Source: Thalassobacillus sp. CUG 92003 (GTDB taxonomy: Bacteria; Bacillota; Bacilli; Bacillales; Halobacillaceae). Taken from it: DNA of 64,000 bases. The notes beneath the pieces are model-generated. The model saw only the letters and a list, made by a program, of their open reading frames with translations, was not told the DNA's origin and did no database searches. Position 1 is the first letter of the stretch. The number at the start of each line of letters is the position of its first letter. Location: contig NZ_JABLSJ010000001.1 of the NCBI RefSeq assembly GCF_013618635.1, positions 310,001 to 374,000 of the forward strand. Direction: 5' to 3'. Shown here one piece after another: positions 43,062 through 51,339 of this stretch. Position numbers and translations under genes: made by a program.

Positions 43062-43841
43062 ATGGGACAACTCGTAAAGGTAGCGAAAGAAGCTGGCATT
43101 GCGGTCGTAACGATTGAGAACCCTCCGCTGAATGTGATGAACCAGCAAGTCCAACGCGAACTGCAGGAGGTCACGAGCGATTTACGCCAGGATCGTGAGG
43201 TTGTGTGCATTTTGCTGACAGGTGCTGGAGAAAAAGCATTCATGGCTGGAGCGGATATCAAGGAATTTCCCGAGATGATGAATAACCCCAATATGAAAAC
43301 CCATGTCATGGAAACGCACGCCATGTTGAATGAATTGGATCAGCTGCCGAAACCCACCATTGCTGTGTTAAATGGGCTGACGTTTGGCGGTGGCTGTGAG
43401 CTTGCGTTGACGTGTGATATCCGGATTGCCGAAGACCATGCGCAGTTGGGACTCCCGGAAGTCAAGCTCGGTCTCTTCCCTGGAGGCGGTGGGACGCAGC
43501 GTCTGGCCCGTTTGATCGGCGAGTCGAAAGCGAAAGAAATGATGTTTACTGGCGAACCGATCGAAGCAGAGGAAGCCCGGCAGATCGGCCTGGTCAATAA
43601 AGTGGTGCCGAGCGGCGAAGGATTGGCCTCAGCAAAAGAAATGGCCGCGCGCATCGCAGGGTATTCACTGGAATCATTGTCCCGGATCAAACGTGCCGTC
43701 GACAATGGTTTGCAGCAAGATCTACAGGGCGGGATCAAACAAGAAGCGGATTTATTCGTTGAAGTCTTCCAGACAGAAGATGTTCAGGAAGGCGTCCAGG
43801 CATTTGTCGAAAAACGCAAACCCGAATTTCAGCATAAATAG
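43062..43841 (+). CDS. Enoyl-CoA hydratase 1
   Basis: A 259-aa crotonase-fold protein. The oxyanion-hole stretch FMAGADIKEF (about 61-70) and LNGLTFGGGCELAL (about 103-116) are present, with catalytic Glu positions in PEVKLGLFPGGGGTQRL. It hydrates 2-enoyl-CoA to 3-hydroxyacyl-CoA. The gene starts on the base after the preceding stop. Confidence 0.92.
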   Translation: MGQLVKVAKEAGIAVVTIENPPLNVMNQQVQRELQEVTSDLRQDREVVCILLTGAGEKAFMAGADIKEFPEMMNNPNMKTHVMETHAMLNELDQLPKPTIAVLNGLTFGGGCELALTCDIRIAEDHAQLGLPEVKLGLFPGGGGTQRLARLIGESKAKEMMFTGEPIEAEEARQIGLVNKVVPSGEGLASAKEMAARIAGYSLESLSRIKRAVDNGLQQDLQGGIKQEADLFVEVFQTEDVQEGVQAFVEKRKPEFQHK

Positions 43842-43852
43842 AGAGGGGCGGG

Positions 43853-44275
43853 ATGATGGCGCATGAATTGCATGTAAAAGTACGCGCAAGTGAAACCGAC
43901 GGACTCGGCCATGTGAGCAATATCAGTTATTTTATCTACCTGGAAGAGGCGCGGATCGAAGTGTTTCGGAAATTGGGAACGTCAATGGATATGGAAAATT
44001 GGCCGTTCATCCTGGCTTCGACGTCCTGCGATTATGTGCAGCAGGCTTATTTCGACGAGCGGTTGTTAATCGAAACAACGATCTCACGCATCGGCACGTC
44101 AAGCTTTGAGATGAAGCATTACGTTTCGAGTGATCGCGGATTGTTGGCGAAAGGAACAGCCGTGATTGTGCATTTCAATTTTGCCAGTCAAAAGAGTGAA
44201 CCGTTAACAGAGGAGATGAAGCATGATCTCGAGACGTTAATCGGACTGGAAACAGCAAAGGAGGCCAAGCGATGA
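43853..44275 (+). CDS. Acyl-CoA thioesterase (4-hydroxybenzoyl-CoA thioesterase/YbgC-like)
   Basis: A 140-aa hot-dog-fold protein with SETDGLGHVSNISYFIYLEE (residues about 12-31), the D/N-containing motif of the YbgC/4HBT family. It hydrolyses acyl-CoA to free acid and CoA, perhaps relieving CoA sequestration. AGAGGGGCGGG precedes two ATGs (43853, 43856); either may start it. Its stop overlaps the kinase gene (ATGA). Confidence 0.85.
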   Translation: MMAHELHVKVRASETDGLGHVSNISYFIYLEEARIEVFRKLGTSMDMENWPFILASTSCDYVQQAYFDERLLIETTISRIGTSSFEMKHYVSSDRGLLAKGTAVIVHFNFASQKSEPLTEEMKHDLETLIGLETAKEAKR

Positions 44276-45336
44276 GCTCGGACACCATCCCTGTAAGAAA
44301 AGGTGAAGAGCTGGACACATACGCGCTTGAAGCGTATTTACGGGCGCATTTATCTGACATGCCTGATGAGCCGCTTCAAGTCGCCCAATTTCCGTCAGGT
44401 CACTCCAATTTAACGTATGTCCTGTCGGCTGGGTCGTGGGAAGCGGTTTTACGCAGGCCCCCGCTCGGTCCGGTCGCACCGAAAGCGCATGATATGAAAC
44501 GTGAGAGTACGGTGCTTGAAGCACTCCACCCGATCTTTCCGCTGGCACCGGAACCCTATCTTTATACGGATGATACGTCCATTATCGGGAGCGAGTTTTT
44601 CGTGATGGAACGCCGGCACGGTGTTGTGATTGATACCGCGTTTCCGGAGGGCATTGACGAGACGCCGGAAAAGGGACGACGCATTTCGCAATCCATGGTG
44701 GACACGCTTGTCACCCTTCATAGCCTTGATTATTCCCAAACAAAGCTGGCGGAGATGACCAAGCCCGACGGATTTCTTGAACGCCAGGTGTACGGTTGGA
44801 TTAAGCGCTATGATAAAGCAAAAACGGATGACGTAGCTGGCGTGGCGGAATTGACCGATTGGCTCGCTTTCAATATCCCGACGTCTCCTGCCCCGGCGAT
44901 AATCCATTATGATTTCAAATGCAATAACGCACTGTTCGACCCGAACGATGTCGGCTCCTTACGCGGTCTGTTCGACTGGGAAATGACCACGGTCGGCGAT
45001 CCGCTTGCTGATCTCGGTGTGGCCCTTTCTTATTGGATTGAGGAAGACGATCCGGAAGCGTTGAAGAAAGGATTCGGCAAAACGCCGGTCACAGTGCGGG
45101 AAGGGTTTTACAGCCGCCGTGAGTTTGCTGAGGCATACGCGCGGCAAAGCGGAAGCGATTTAACCCATTTGCATTTTCATGTCACGTTTGCGTATTTCAA
45201 ACTCGCGGTCATCGCCCAGCAGATTTATTACCGTTTTGTGAATGGTCAAACGGACGATCAGCGTTTTGCCGGCTTCGATCGCACCGTAGCTGCCTTGATT
45301 GCACATGCAAATAAAACAGCGAAGTCTGGCCTCTGA
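44272..45336 (+). CDS. APH-family phosphotransferase (ACAD10/11- and LvaA-like kinase)
   Basis: A 354-aa kinase of the aminoglycoside phosphotransferase fold. Catalytic loop HYDFKCNN (about 209-216) holds the H-x-D-x(4)-N pattern and DWEM (about 233-236) the Mg-binding Asp; FPSGHSNLTY (about 40-49) is the nucleotide-binding loop. In ACAD10/11 and in LvaA of Pseudomonas the homologous domain phosphorylates the 4-hydroxyl of 4-hydroxyacyl-CoA. With the ACAD11-like protein of the same operon this forms a split equivalent of ACAD11. It overlaps the ComB gene by 1 bp. Confidence 0.88.
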   Translation: MSSDTIPVRKGEELDTYALEAYLRAHLSDMPDEPLQVAQFPSGHSNLTYVLSAGSWEAVLRRPPLGPVAPKAHDMKRESTVLEALHPIFPLAPEPYLYTDDTSIIGSEFFVMERRHGVVIDTAFPEGIDETPEKGRRISQSMVDTLVTLHSLDYSQTKLAEMTKPDGFLERQVYGWIKRYDKAKTDDVAGVAELTDWLAFNIPTSPAPAIIHYDFKCNNALFDPNDVGSLRGLFDWEMTTVGDPLADLGVALSYWIEEDDPEALKKGFGKTPVTVREGFYSRREFAEAYARQSGSDLTHLHFHVTFAYFKLAVIAQQIYYRFVNGQTDDQRFAGFDRTVAALIAHANKTAKSGL

Positions 45337-46070
45337 TGAGAATCCATCTCGTTTTAAAAAAAGAGGAATTGCAACCCGAACTGTTACCCGGCAAAGAAGC
45401 CGTGGTTTTTGATGTGCTGCTGGCGACGACAGTGATCACAGCGGTACTTGCCGCCGGAGCGAAACGGGTATGTCCTGTTTTAGATGAAGAGGAAGCCAAA
45501 CTTAAGCATGCTGATCCTGATGCGAAGGACGCCATGCTCGTCGGGGAGAAAAATGGTCTCTTAATTGATGGGTTCCACATGCCGAGCCCTACTCAGTTGT
45601 CAGAAACGGTCAAGGGGAAAGACATTATTTTATCGACCACCAACGGCACGGTCGCGTTGCGCAAGTCGGAAGAAGCGGAGCGGGTTTATGCGTCGTCACT
45701 TTTAAATAATGAAACGATTGCTCGAGAGCTTCTTAGGCAAGGAAACGATGACATCGTAATGGTGTGTGCAGGGTCAACGGGCCAGTTTTGCCTGGAGGAT
45801 TTTTATGGAGCGGGCCACTTGGTCGCTCATTTAGCCTCACATACGGAAATCACGTGTAATGACGCAGCGCTGACCGCGTGGAAATTTTATCAAAGCTGCC
45901 CGGAAAAACCGGTGGACTTACTTAAACAGGCACGCGTTGGCCACATGCTCTCAGCCCACGGTTTTGCCCAGGATCTCAGCTTTGCTGCTGAGGCCGGTAA
46001 TTTGGATGTTGTACCGGTTGTGGCATCAGACGGGTGGATTACAGATGAAGGAGGAAAGACCAATGGGTGA
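45336..46070 (+). CDS. ComB-family phosphatase (2-phosphosulfolactate phosphatase-like)
   Basis: A 244-aa protein of the ComB family (acid phosphatase acting on 2-phosphosulfolactate in coenzyme M synthesis; a relative, YitC, occurs in Bacillus spores). Family stretches seen are VFDVLLATTVI (about 24-34), GEKNG with FHMPSPTQL, and STTNGTVAL (about 98-106). Here it starts on the last base of the APH kinase stop codon (TGATG), and its end overlaps the following dehydrogenase gene. No sulfolactate gene is nearby. A role on a phosphorylated acyl intermediate is inferred from context only. Confidence 0.85.
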   Translation: MRIHLVLKKEELQPELLPGKEAVVFDVLLATTVITAVLAAGAKRVCPVLDEEEAKLKHADPDAKDAMLVGEKNGLLIDGFHMPSPTQLSETVKGKDIILSTTNGTVALRKSEEAERVYASSLLNNETIARELLRQGNDDIVMVCAGSTGQFCLEDFYGAGHLVAHLASHTEITCNDAALTAWKFYQSCPEKPVDLLKQARVGHMLSAHGFAQDLSFAAEAGNLDVVPVVASDGWITDEGGKTNG

Positions 46071-47805
46071 AGCGACAACATCGATTCGAGGAGGCGAGTA
46101 CCTCGTGTCGCAAATCAATGAAGCGGATAGCTTTTTTCCGGAAGATTTAAGTGATGAACAGCTCATGATTCAAAAGACAGCCCGGCAATTTGCTCTTCAG
46201 GAGGTGATGCCATCTCTTGATGCCATTGAAGATCAACAATTTGATCAGGTCGTGAAGTTGATGAAACAAGCGGGCGATCTCGGGTTGTTGGCTCATAGCG
46301 TACCTGAAGCCTACGGCGGTCTGGGACTTGATAAGATCAGCAAAGGCATCGTGGGTGAGGAGCTGGGCCGCACGGGAAGCTACGGCGTCGCTCACTTCAA
46401 CCATACGTGCATCGCGACGCTGCCGATTACGTATTACGGCACGACGGAACAAAAAGAGCACTACTTGCCGAAGCTTGCGAGCGGGGAGTATATCGGAGCT
46501 TATTGTTTAACCGAACCGGAAGCCGGGTCCGATGCCATGTCCGGGCAGACGACAGCCGTATTGAATGACCAGGGCACCCACTATCTCTTAAACGGTACAA
46601 AGATTTACATCACAAACGCCCAGTTCTCCGATACGTTCATCGTTTATGCAAAGGTGGACGGGGAACAGTTCACCGCTTTTATAGTGGAGAAAGATTTTCC
46701 TGGCTTGAGCCTTGGTCCTGAAGAACACAAGATGGGCATAAAAGGGTCCTCGACTCGGGCCGTCATTTTGGATAATTGTGAAGTGCCTAAGACGAATGTG
46801 CTCGGCGATATCGGACGTGGACACGTGATCGCGTTTACGGTCTTGAACCTGGGGCGTTTCAATCTCGGTTCTGCTTGTATGGGAGCAGCCAAACATGCGC
46901 TGAAGCTCACTATTGCTCATATAGACGAACGTAAGCAGTTCAAGCAACGCATTAGTGAATTCGGTGCCAGTAAAGAAAAGGTGGCAAAAATGGCTGCCTG
47001 CATTTACGCATCAGAATCCGTGCAATACCGGACTTCTCATCTACTGGAAACATCGCTGCAAGGGATGGATGTCGAAGACTCGAGGAAAAAAGTTGCTGCT
47101 GCGATGTCGGAATTTGCGATGGAATGCGCTGTTTGTAAGGTTTACGGGTCGGAAACGCTTGATCATCTGGTCGATGAAGGTGTTCAACTGCATGGCGGGG
47201 CCGGGTTCATATCGGAATACCGGATTGAACATATGTACCGTGATTCCCGCATCAACCGTATTTTTGAAGGAACCAATGAAATCAATCGGCTGCTGCTGAC
47301 CGGGCAATTTTTGAAAAAGATCATGAAAGGTGAATTGGCTTATGAAGCAAACGTTCGTGACGCGATGGAACAACTCCATAAAGGCACAGAGCTTGCTTCA
47401 CAACCGATGGAAGTGGTGAAAAACCTCCGGGCCATCTACCTTGTGTTAGTCGGACAGGCTAAGAAGCAGTTCGGGGCCGCCATTGAAACCGAGCAGGAGG
47501 TACTTATGAAATTATCGGAGCTGGCCATTTTATTATACGCAGCAGAGTCCTCTGTTCTCCGGACGAACAAGAAACAAGCGCAGCCGTCTTCGCTTTCGCA
47601 TGCTTTAATGGAAGCGCTATTAGAAGATACGGTGGCAGAAGCGCTCGTCGTATTACGTGGTTTAGAAGATCCGTTACTGGCTGATGAACCGGAGCTTGCC
47701 CAGACGATGTATGAGCGCCTGATTGCGGTTCGCTTTCCAGGGTCTGTAGCCCGGAATCGCGGCATTGCTGAGAAGCTTTACGAAAAAGGCGGCTATGCTG
47801 TCTAA
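46063..47805 (+). CDS. Acyl-CoA dehydrogenase, FadE (YusJ)-like
   Basis: A 580-aa acyl-CoA dehydrogenase with the extended C-terminal region of Bacillus FadE. The FAD/substrate stretches YCLTEPEAGSDAM (about 147-159) and YITNAQFSDTFI, catalytic Glu region RIFEGTNEINR (about 400-410), and an additional C-terminal helical domain (about 430-580) are visible. It introduces the 2,3-double bond of acyl-CoA. ATG 46063 follows GAAGGAGG; the frame is open further upstream (45937) over the ComB gene but without a site. It needs an electron-transfer flavoprotein, which is not in the window. Confidence 0.9.
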   Translation: MGEATTSIRGGEYLVSQINEADSFFPEDLSDEQLMIQKTARQFALQEVMPSLDAIEDQQFDQVVKLMKQAGDLGLLAHSVPEAYGGLGLDKISKGIVGEELGRTGSYGVAHFNHTCIATLPITYYGTTEQKEHYLPKLASGEYIGAYCLTEPEAGSDAMSGQTTAVLNDQGTHYLLNGTKIYITNAQFSDTFIVYAKVDGEQFTAFIVEKDFPGLSLGPEEHKMGIKGSSTRAVILDNCEVPKTNVLGDIGRGHVIAFTVLNLGRFNLGSACMGAAKHALKLTIAHIDERKQFKQRISEFGASKEKVAKMAACIYASESVQYRTSHLLETSLQGMDVEDSRKKVAAAMSEFAMECAVCKVYGSETLDHLVDEGVQLHGGAGFISEYRIEHMYRDSRINRIFEGTNEINRLLLTGQFLKKIMKGELAYEANVRDAMEQLHKGTELASQPMEVVKNLRAIYLVLVGQAKKQFGAAIETEQEVLMKLSELAILLYAAESSVLRTNKKQAQPSSLSHALMEALLEDTVAEALVVLRGLEDPLLADEPELAQTMYERLIAVRFPGSVARNRGIAEKLYEKGGYAV

Positions 47806-47830
47806 CCACCCTTAAAAGGAGAGATTCATA

Positions 47831-48607
47831 ATGGAAGAACACATTTATACAAATGAAGAAAATGGGATTTTGTACGTCACGATGAATCGGCCCGATCGCT
47901 TGAACGCGTTCAGTGAAGATATGTTGAGCGGAGTCGTCCAAGCGTTAGCACACGCAGGTGAAAGTGAAGCGATCAAAGCCGTGGTATTAATCGGGGCCGG
48001 GCGTTCCTTCAGTGCTGGCGGCGATGTGAAAACGATGGGCGATGTGACGCCTGAGCAAATCTATGATCATATCGGGAAACTGAATGAGACGATATTGGCG
48101 ATCAAATCATTAGAGAAACCGGTCATCGCAGCCGTACACGGGTTTGCGGCCGGAGCAGGATTCAATCTGGTGATGGCGTGTGACCTGGTCATAGCGGAAA
48201 TGAAAAGTAAGTTCACGTTGAGCTTTGCCCAAGTCGGTCTCATGTCGGACGGCGGCGGTTCGTACTTTTTACCGAAATTGATCGGCATCCATCGGGCGAA
48301 AGAGCTCATGTTCAGTGGGGAGCCAATTAACGCCTCAACAGCGAAAGAATGGGGACTTGTGAATACGCTGGTCCAGGAAGATGAAATGGAATACAACGTG
48401 AAGGCGTACGCAGAGAAGATTGCCTCAGGACCCGTCAAAGCGTTCGGTATGATGAAAAAAGTGATGGATCATTCATTAAATGCTGATTTGGACGAAATTT
48501 TAGAGCAGGAACGTATCACGCAAACTCTGTTGACAGCGAGTGACGATCATAAAGAAGGCGTGCAAGCCTTTCAAGAGAAACGGAAACCAGCCTTTCACGG
48601 CGCATAA
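47831..48607 (+). CDS. Enoyl-CoA hydratase/isomerase 2
   Basis: A 258-aa crotonase-fold protein with SFSAGGDVKTMG (about 58-69) and VHGFAAGAGFNLVMA (about 100-114). The region equivalent to the second catalytic Glu of hydratases reads SDGGGSYFLP, so it may be an isomerase (PaaG-like) and not a hydratase. AAAAGGAGAG precedes the start. Confidence 0.87.
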   Translation: MEEHIYTNEENGILYVTMNRPDRLNAFSEDMLSGVVQALAHAGESEAIKAVVLIGAGRSFSAGGDVKTMGDVTPEQIYDHIGKLNETILAIKSLEKPVIAAVHGFAAGAGFNLVMACDLVIAEMKSKFTLSFAQVGLMSDGGGSYFLPKLIGIHRAKELMFSGEPINASTAKEWGLVNTLVQEDEMEYNVKAYAEKIASGPVKAFGMMKKVMDHSLNADLDEILEQERITQTLLTASDDHKEGVQAFQEKRKPAFHGA

Positions 48608-48623
48608 ATAAAGGAGGTTCACG

Positions 48624-49607
48624 ATGAAAGCGATTCAATTCACAGAATTTGGCGGGCCCGACGTGCTTAAGCTGATTGACCTTGCCCAGCCTGAGCCAGG
48701 CGAGCAGGAGGTTTTGATTGAAACAAAAGCAATCGGCGTCAATTACGCAGATACAGCAAGACGCGAAGGGCAATACGTGGTGGAAACCACATTGCCTTAC
48801 GTACCTGGTACGGAAGTTGCCGGTACGATTGTCAAAACCGGATCCGGAGTGAAGCGGTTCAAGCAGGGTGATCGTGTGGTGACCCTGCTCGGGAGTGACC
48901 GTGCTACGGGCTATGCTGAATACACGATTGCAGAGGAAAGCGGCTTGATTCCGATTCCAGACGGCGTGGACGACGCTCATGCTGTCACGATACCCGTTCA
49001 AGGGTTGAGTGCTTATCACATTATTAAAACGATGGGGCGATTGGAAGAAGGTGAAACGGTCCTCGTTCATGCAGCAGCGGGCGGTGTTGGCGTGTTCGCC
49101 GTGCAGTTAGCGAAACTGTTAGGAGCCGGGAAAGTAATCGGCACAGCCAGCAGTCCTGAAAAACGCGAACTGGCACGTTCATATGGTGCTGATGAAGTCG
49201 TAGATTATACCCAGGAAGGTTGGGCGGATGAAGTGCGCCGACTGAACGGTAGGAAAGGCGTTGATGTCGCTCTTGAGATGGCAGGCGGTGCCGTTTTCCA
49301 CCAGACGATCGACTGCCTGGCATCCTTTGGTCGTCTCGTCATCTACGGGGTGGCAAGCGGTGAACAAGCCCGCTTTCACCCGTCAAAACTGATGGCTAAG
49401 AACCAAAGCGTCATCGGCTTCTTCCTGCCGCAAATTTTAAAGAAACCGGAACTGGTCCAGTCGAGCTTGACGGAGTTGCTCGGCTATATTCAAAGCGGCG
49501 CATTAAAATTGGAGATCGGAGGCGTCTTCCCACTCGAAGAAGCAGCCACCGTCCACCGCCAACTCCAAGCCCGCCAAACCAAAGGCAAACTCATCCTCCA
49601 GCCTTAA
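48624..49607 (+). CDS. Quinone oxidoreductase-like zinc-independent MDR
   Basis: A 327-aa medium-chain dehydrogenase/reductase of the quinone oxidoreductase (QOR) class. The N-terminal catalytic fold shows YVPGTEVAGTIV (about 58-69), and the NADPH-binding motif is AAAGGVGVFAVQLAK (about 151-165). Cys ligands for zinc are absent. It likely reduces enoyl or quinone substrates with NADPH. The coding DNA for VPGT contains GTACCTGGTAC at 48801-48811 by coincidence; no repeat tail follows. The real repeat copy F begins 5 bp after the stop. Confidence 0.88.
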   Translation: MKAIQFTEFGGPDVLKLIDLAQPEPGEQEVLIETKAIGVNYADTARREGQYVVETTLPYVPGTEVAGTIVKTGSGVKRFKQGDRVVTLLGSDRATGYAEYTIAEESGLIPIPDGVDDAHAVTIPVQGLSAYHIIKTMGRLEEGETVLVHAAAGGVGVFAVQLAKLLGAGKVIGTASSPEKRELARSYGADEVVDYTQEGWADEVRRLNGRKGVDVALEMAGGAVFHQTIDCLASFGRLVIYGVASGEQARFHPSKLMAKNQSVIGFFLPQILKKPELVQSSLTELLGYIQSGALKLEIGGVFPLEEAATVHRQLQARQTKGKLILQP

Positions 49608-49611
49608 TTGC

Positions 49612-49660
49612 GTACCTGGTACAAAAGTGGGGATTTGAAAAGAGCCGGGTGTTTCATTTT
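49612..49660 (+). repeat. GTACCTGGTAC element, copy F
   Basis: Head at 49612-49622 and tail GAAAAGAGCCGGGTGTTTCA then TTTT, ending at 49660. It starts 5 bp after the stop of the oxidoreductase gene, at the end of the acyl-CoA operon, where I see no classical terminator. Confidence 0.88.
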
Positions 49661-49743
49661 AAGGTGAAGAAGGGCACGTGTGGGTTGCGTGTTTTTCTTT
49701 TGAGTTTGGGTGTCAGAATATTATGAACAAGGTGCGTGACGTG

Positions 49744-51270
49744 ATGAAAGAGTATGTGGAAGCGTTGAAGGAGAGGAAGGAAGAGGCAAGAACCCAATCA
49801 GGGCAGAGTAAGCGGCAACAGAAAGGGGGCCATTCGGCAAGAGAGCGGATTGAGATGTTGGCCGATGAGGGGTCATTTATGGAACTCGGCTCCCTTGCCC
49901 ACTCTTCAGTCTCTGGTATGGAATCGCGGACGCCGGCGGATGGCCTCATTGGAGGGTTAATCACTGTAGATGGCAGAGAAGCGGTGGTTCAAGCGTTGGA
50001 TGCGTCTGTATTATCGGGTACGGAAGGTGCCGTGCATCTGAAGAAAAGTGAGTATTTTCATCAGTATGCCCGGAAACGTAAGCTTCCCTTGTTCAACTTA
50101 TGTGAAGGGGGCGGTTTACGCATGCCTGATGGGATGGGGGCTGACGGCATCAGTGACAAATTGTTCCCATCCTGTCTGTTGGATCACTGCCGGGAAACAC
50201 CTATTCTGACAGCGATTCTTGGGGAAAGTTATGGCGGGCCCACCTGGATGGCCGTGACTTCCGATTTCGTTTCACAAGTAAGAGGGGCAGGGATGGCCGT
50301 AGCGGGCCCGCGCATGCTGGAAATGGCCAGTGGAGAAAAGATGACCGCAGAGGAACTCGGAGGTCCAGACATGCATGCCGATCATACGGGACAAATTGAT
50401 CACATCGCTGCGAATGAGCAGGAGGCGATTCAAGCCTTGAAGGATTTTTTCAGTTATCTCCCTTCGCATGCAGGAGTAGAGCCGGAGCGTTTGCATTCTT
50501 CCACTGAGGAACAGGATCAACGTGTGCTTGAAAGCCTTGTGCCTGCCAATGGTCGCCGCCCCTATAATATGAACGCGGTATTGGAGGTCATTTTTGATGA
50601 TCATTCCTACATGGCGTTTCGCCCTTTTTATGGGAAAGCGCTGTTGACTGGACTTGCCCGTTTGAACGGACGAGTGGTCGGCGTCGTAGCCAGTCAGCCG
50701 CAGCATATGGCCGGTTCGCCTGGTCCAAAAGAGTGTGACAAAGCGGTCGATTTTATTTGTTTGTGTGACGCGTATCATATTCCGCTCATTTTTTTACATG
50801 ATACGCCTGGCTTTCGGATCAGCAGTAACGCTGAAAAAGACAAGATGCCCGGTAAAATCATGAATTGGAATACGGCTCTGGCGAAATCCACGGTGCCAAA
50901 ATACGCTGTTGTGCTGAGAAAAAGCATCGGAGCTGCATACGGGAACATGTGCGGTCCTGGGATGGGTGGAGATGTTGTTGTGGCATGGCCATCAGCGGAA
51001 ATCAATTTTACCGGTCCTGAAGTCGGCATCAATGTCGTATATGGACGCAAGCTGCAGGACGCTGAAAATCCCGATGAAGCCCGGGCTGAGTTGTTGGAGC
51101 AATGGGCTTTTGACAGTTCACCGTACCAGGCGGCCGGGAATTTTCTGATTGAAGATGTGATCGAGCCCAAGCAGACGCGGGCATTTTTACACAGATTTCT
51201 CGAATCTGCTCATGCAGCGGGCGAGTTGAGAAGTGAGCGACGGCTGGCTGATTGGCCGATGTCTTTTTGA
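49744..51270 (+). CDS. Acyl-CoA carboxylase carboxyltransferase subunit
   Basis: A 508-aa protein of the biotin-dependent carboxyltransferase family (acetyl/propionyl/methylcrotonyl-CoA carboxylase beta). It has the N-terminal GHSARERIEMLADEGSF motif, GGGLRMPDG and the second crotonase-like half with FLHDTPGFRISSNAEK and GAAYGNMCGPG (near 409). ATG 49744 follows AAGGTG at 49728-49733; an ATG at 49723 has no site. No biotin carboxylase or biotin carrier gene is in the window, so it either pairs with distant subunits or works as a decarboxylase or CoA transferase-like enzyme. Confidence 0.85.
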   Translation: MKEYVEALKERKEEARTQSGQSKRQQKGGHSARERIEMLADEGSFMELGSLAHSSVSGMESRTPADGLIGGLITVDGREAVVQALDASVLSGTEGAVHLKKSEYFHQYARKRKLPLFNLCEGGGLRMPDGMGADGISDKLFPSCLLDHCRETPILTAILGESYGGPTWMAVTSDFVSQVRGAGMAVAGPRMLEMASGEKMTAEELGGPDMHADHTGQIDHIAANEQEAIQALKDFFSYLPSHAGVEPERLHSSTEEQDQRVLESLVPANGRRPYNMNAVLEVIFDDHSYMAFRPFYGKALLTGLARLNGRVVGVVASQPQHMAGSPGPKECDKAVDFICLCDAYHIPLIFLHDTPGFRISSNAEKDKMPGKIMNWNTALAKSTVPKYAVVLRKSIGAAYGNMCGPGMGGDVVVAWPSAEINFTGPEVGINVVYGRKLQDAENPDEARAELLEQWAFDSSPYQAAGNFLIEDVIEPKQTRAFLHRFLESAHAAGELRSERRLADWPMSF

Positions 51271-51339
51271 TCAGGAACATGTTCAGGCAAGCTGTTTATG
51301 TGTTTTGGTATAACGCATGAATCGTGAGGAGGAAATGGA

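Noticed and set aside
45937-46062. Longer start for the second acyl-CoA dehydrogenase
   Set aside because: The extension lies within the ComB gene in another frame and has no binding site, while GAAGGAGG precedes ATG 46063.
48801-48811. Eleventh copy of the GTACCTGGTAC element
   Set aside because: It encodes the conserved YVPGTE of the quinone oxidoreductase family, and the element's AAAA and GAGCCGGG tail are absent.
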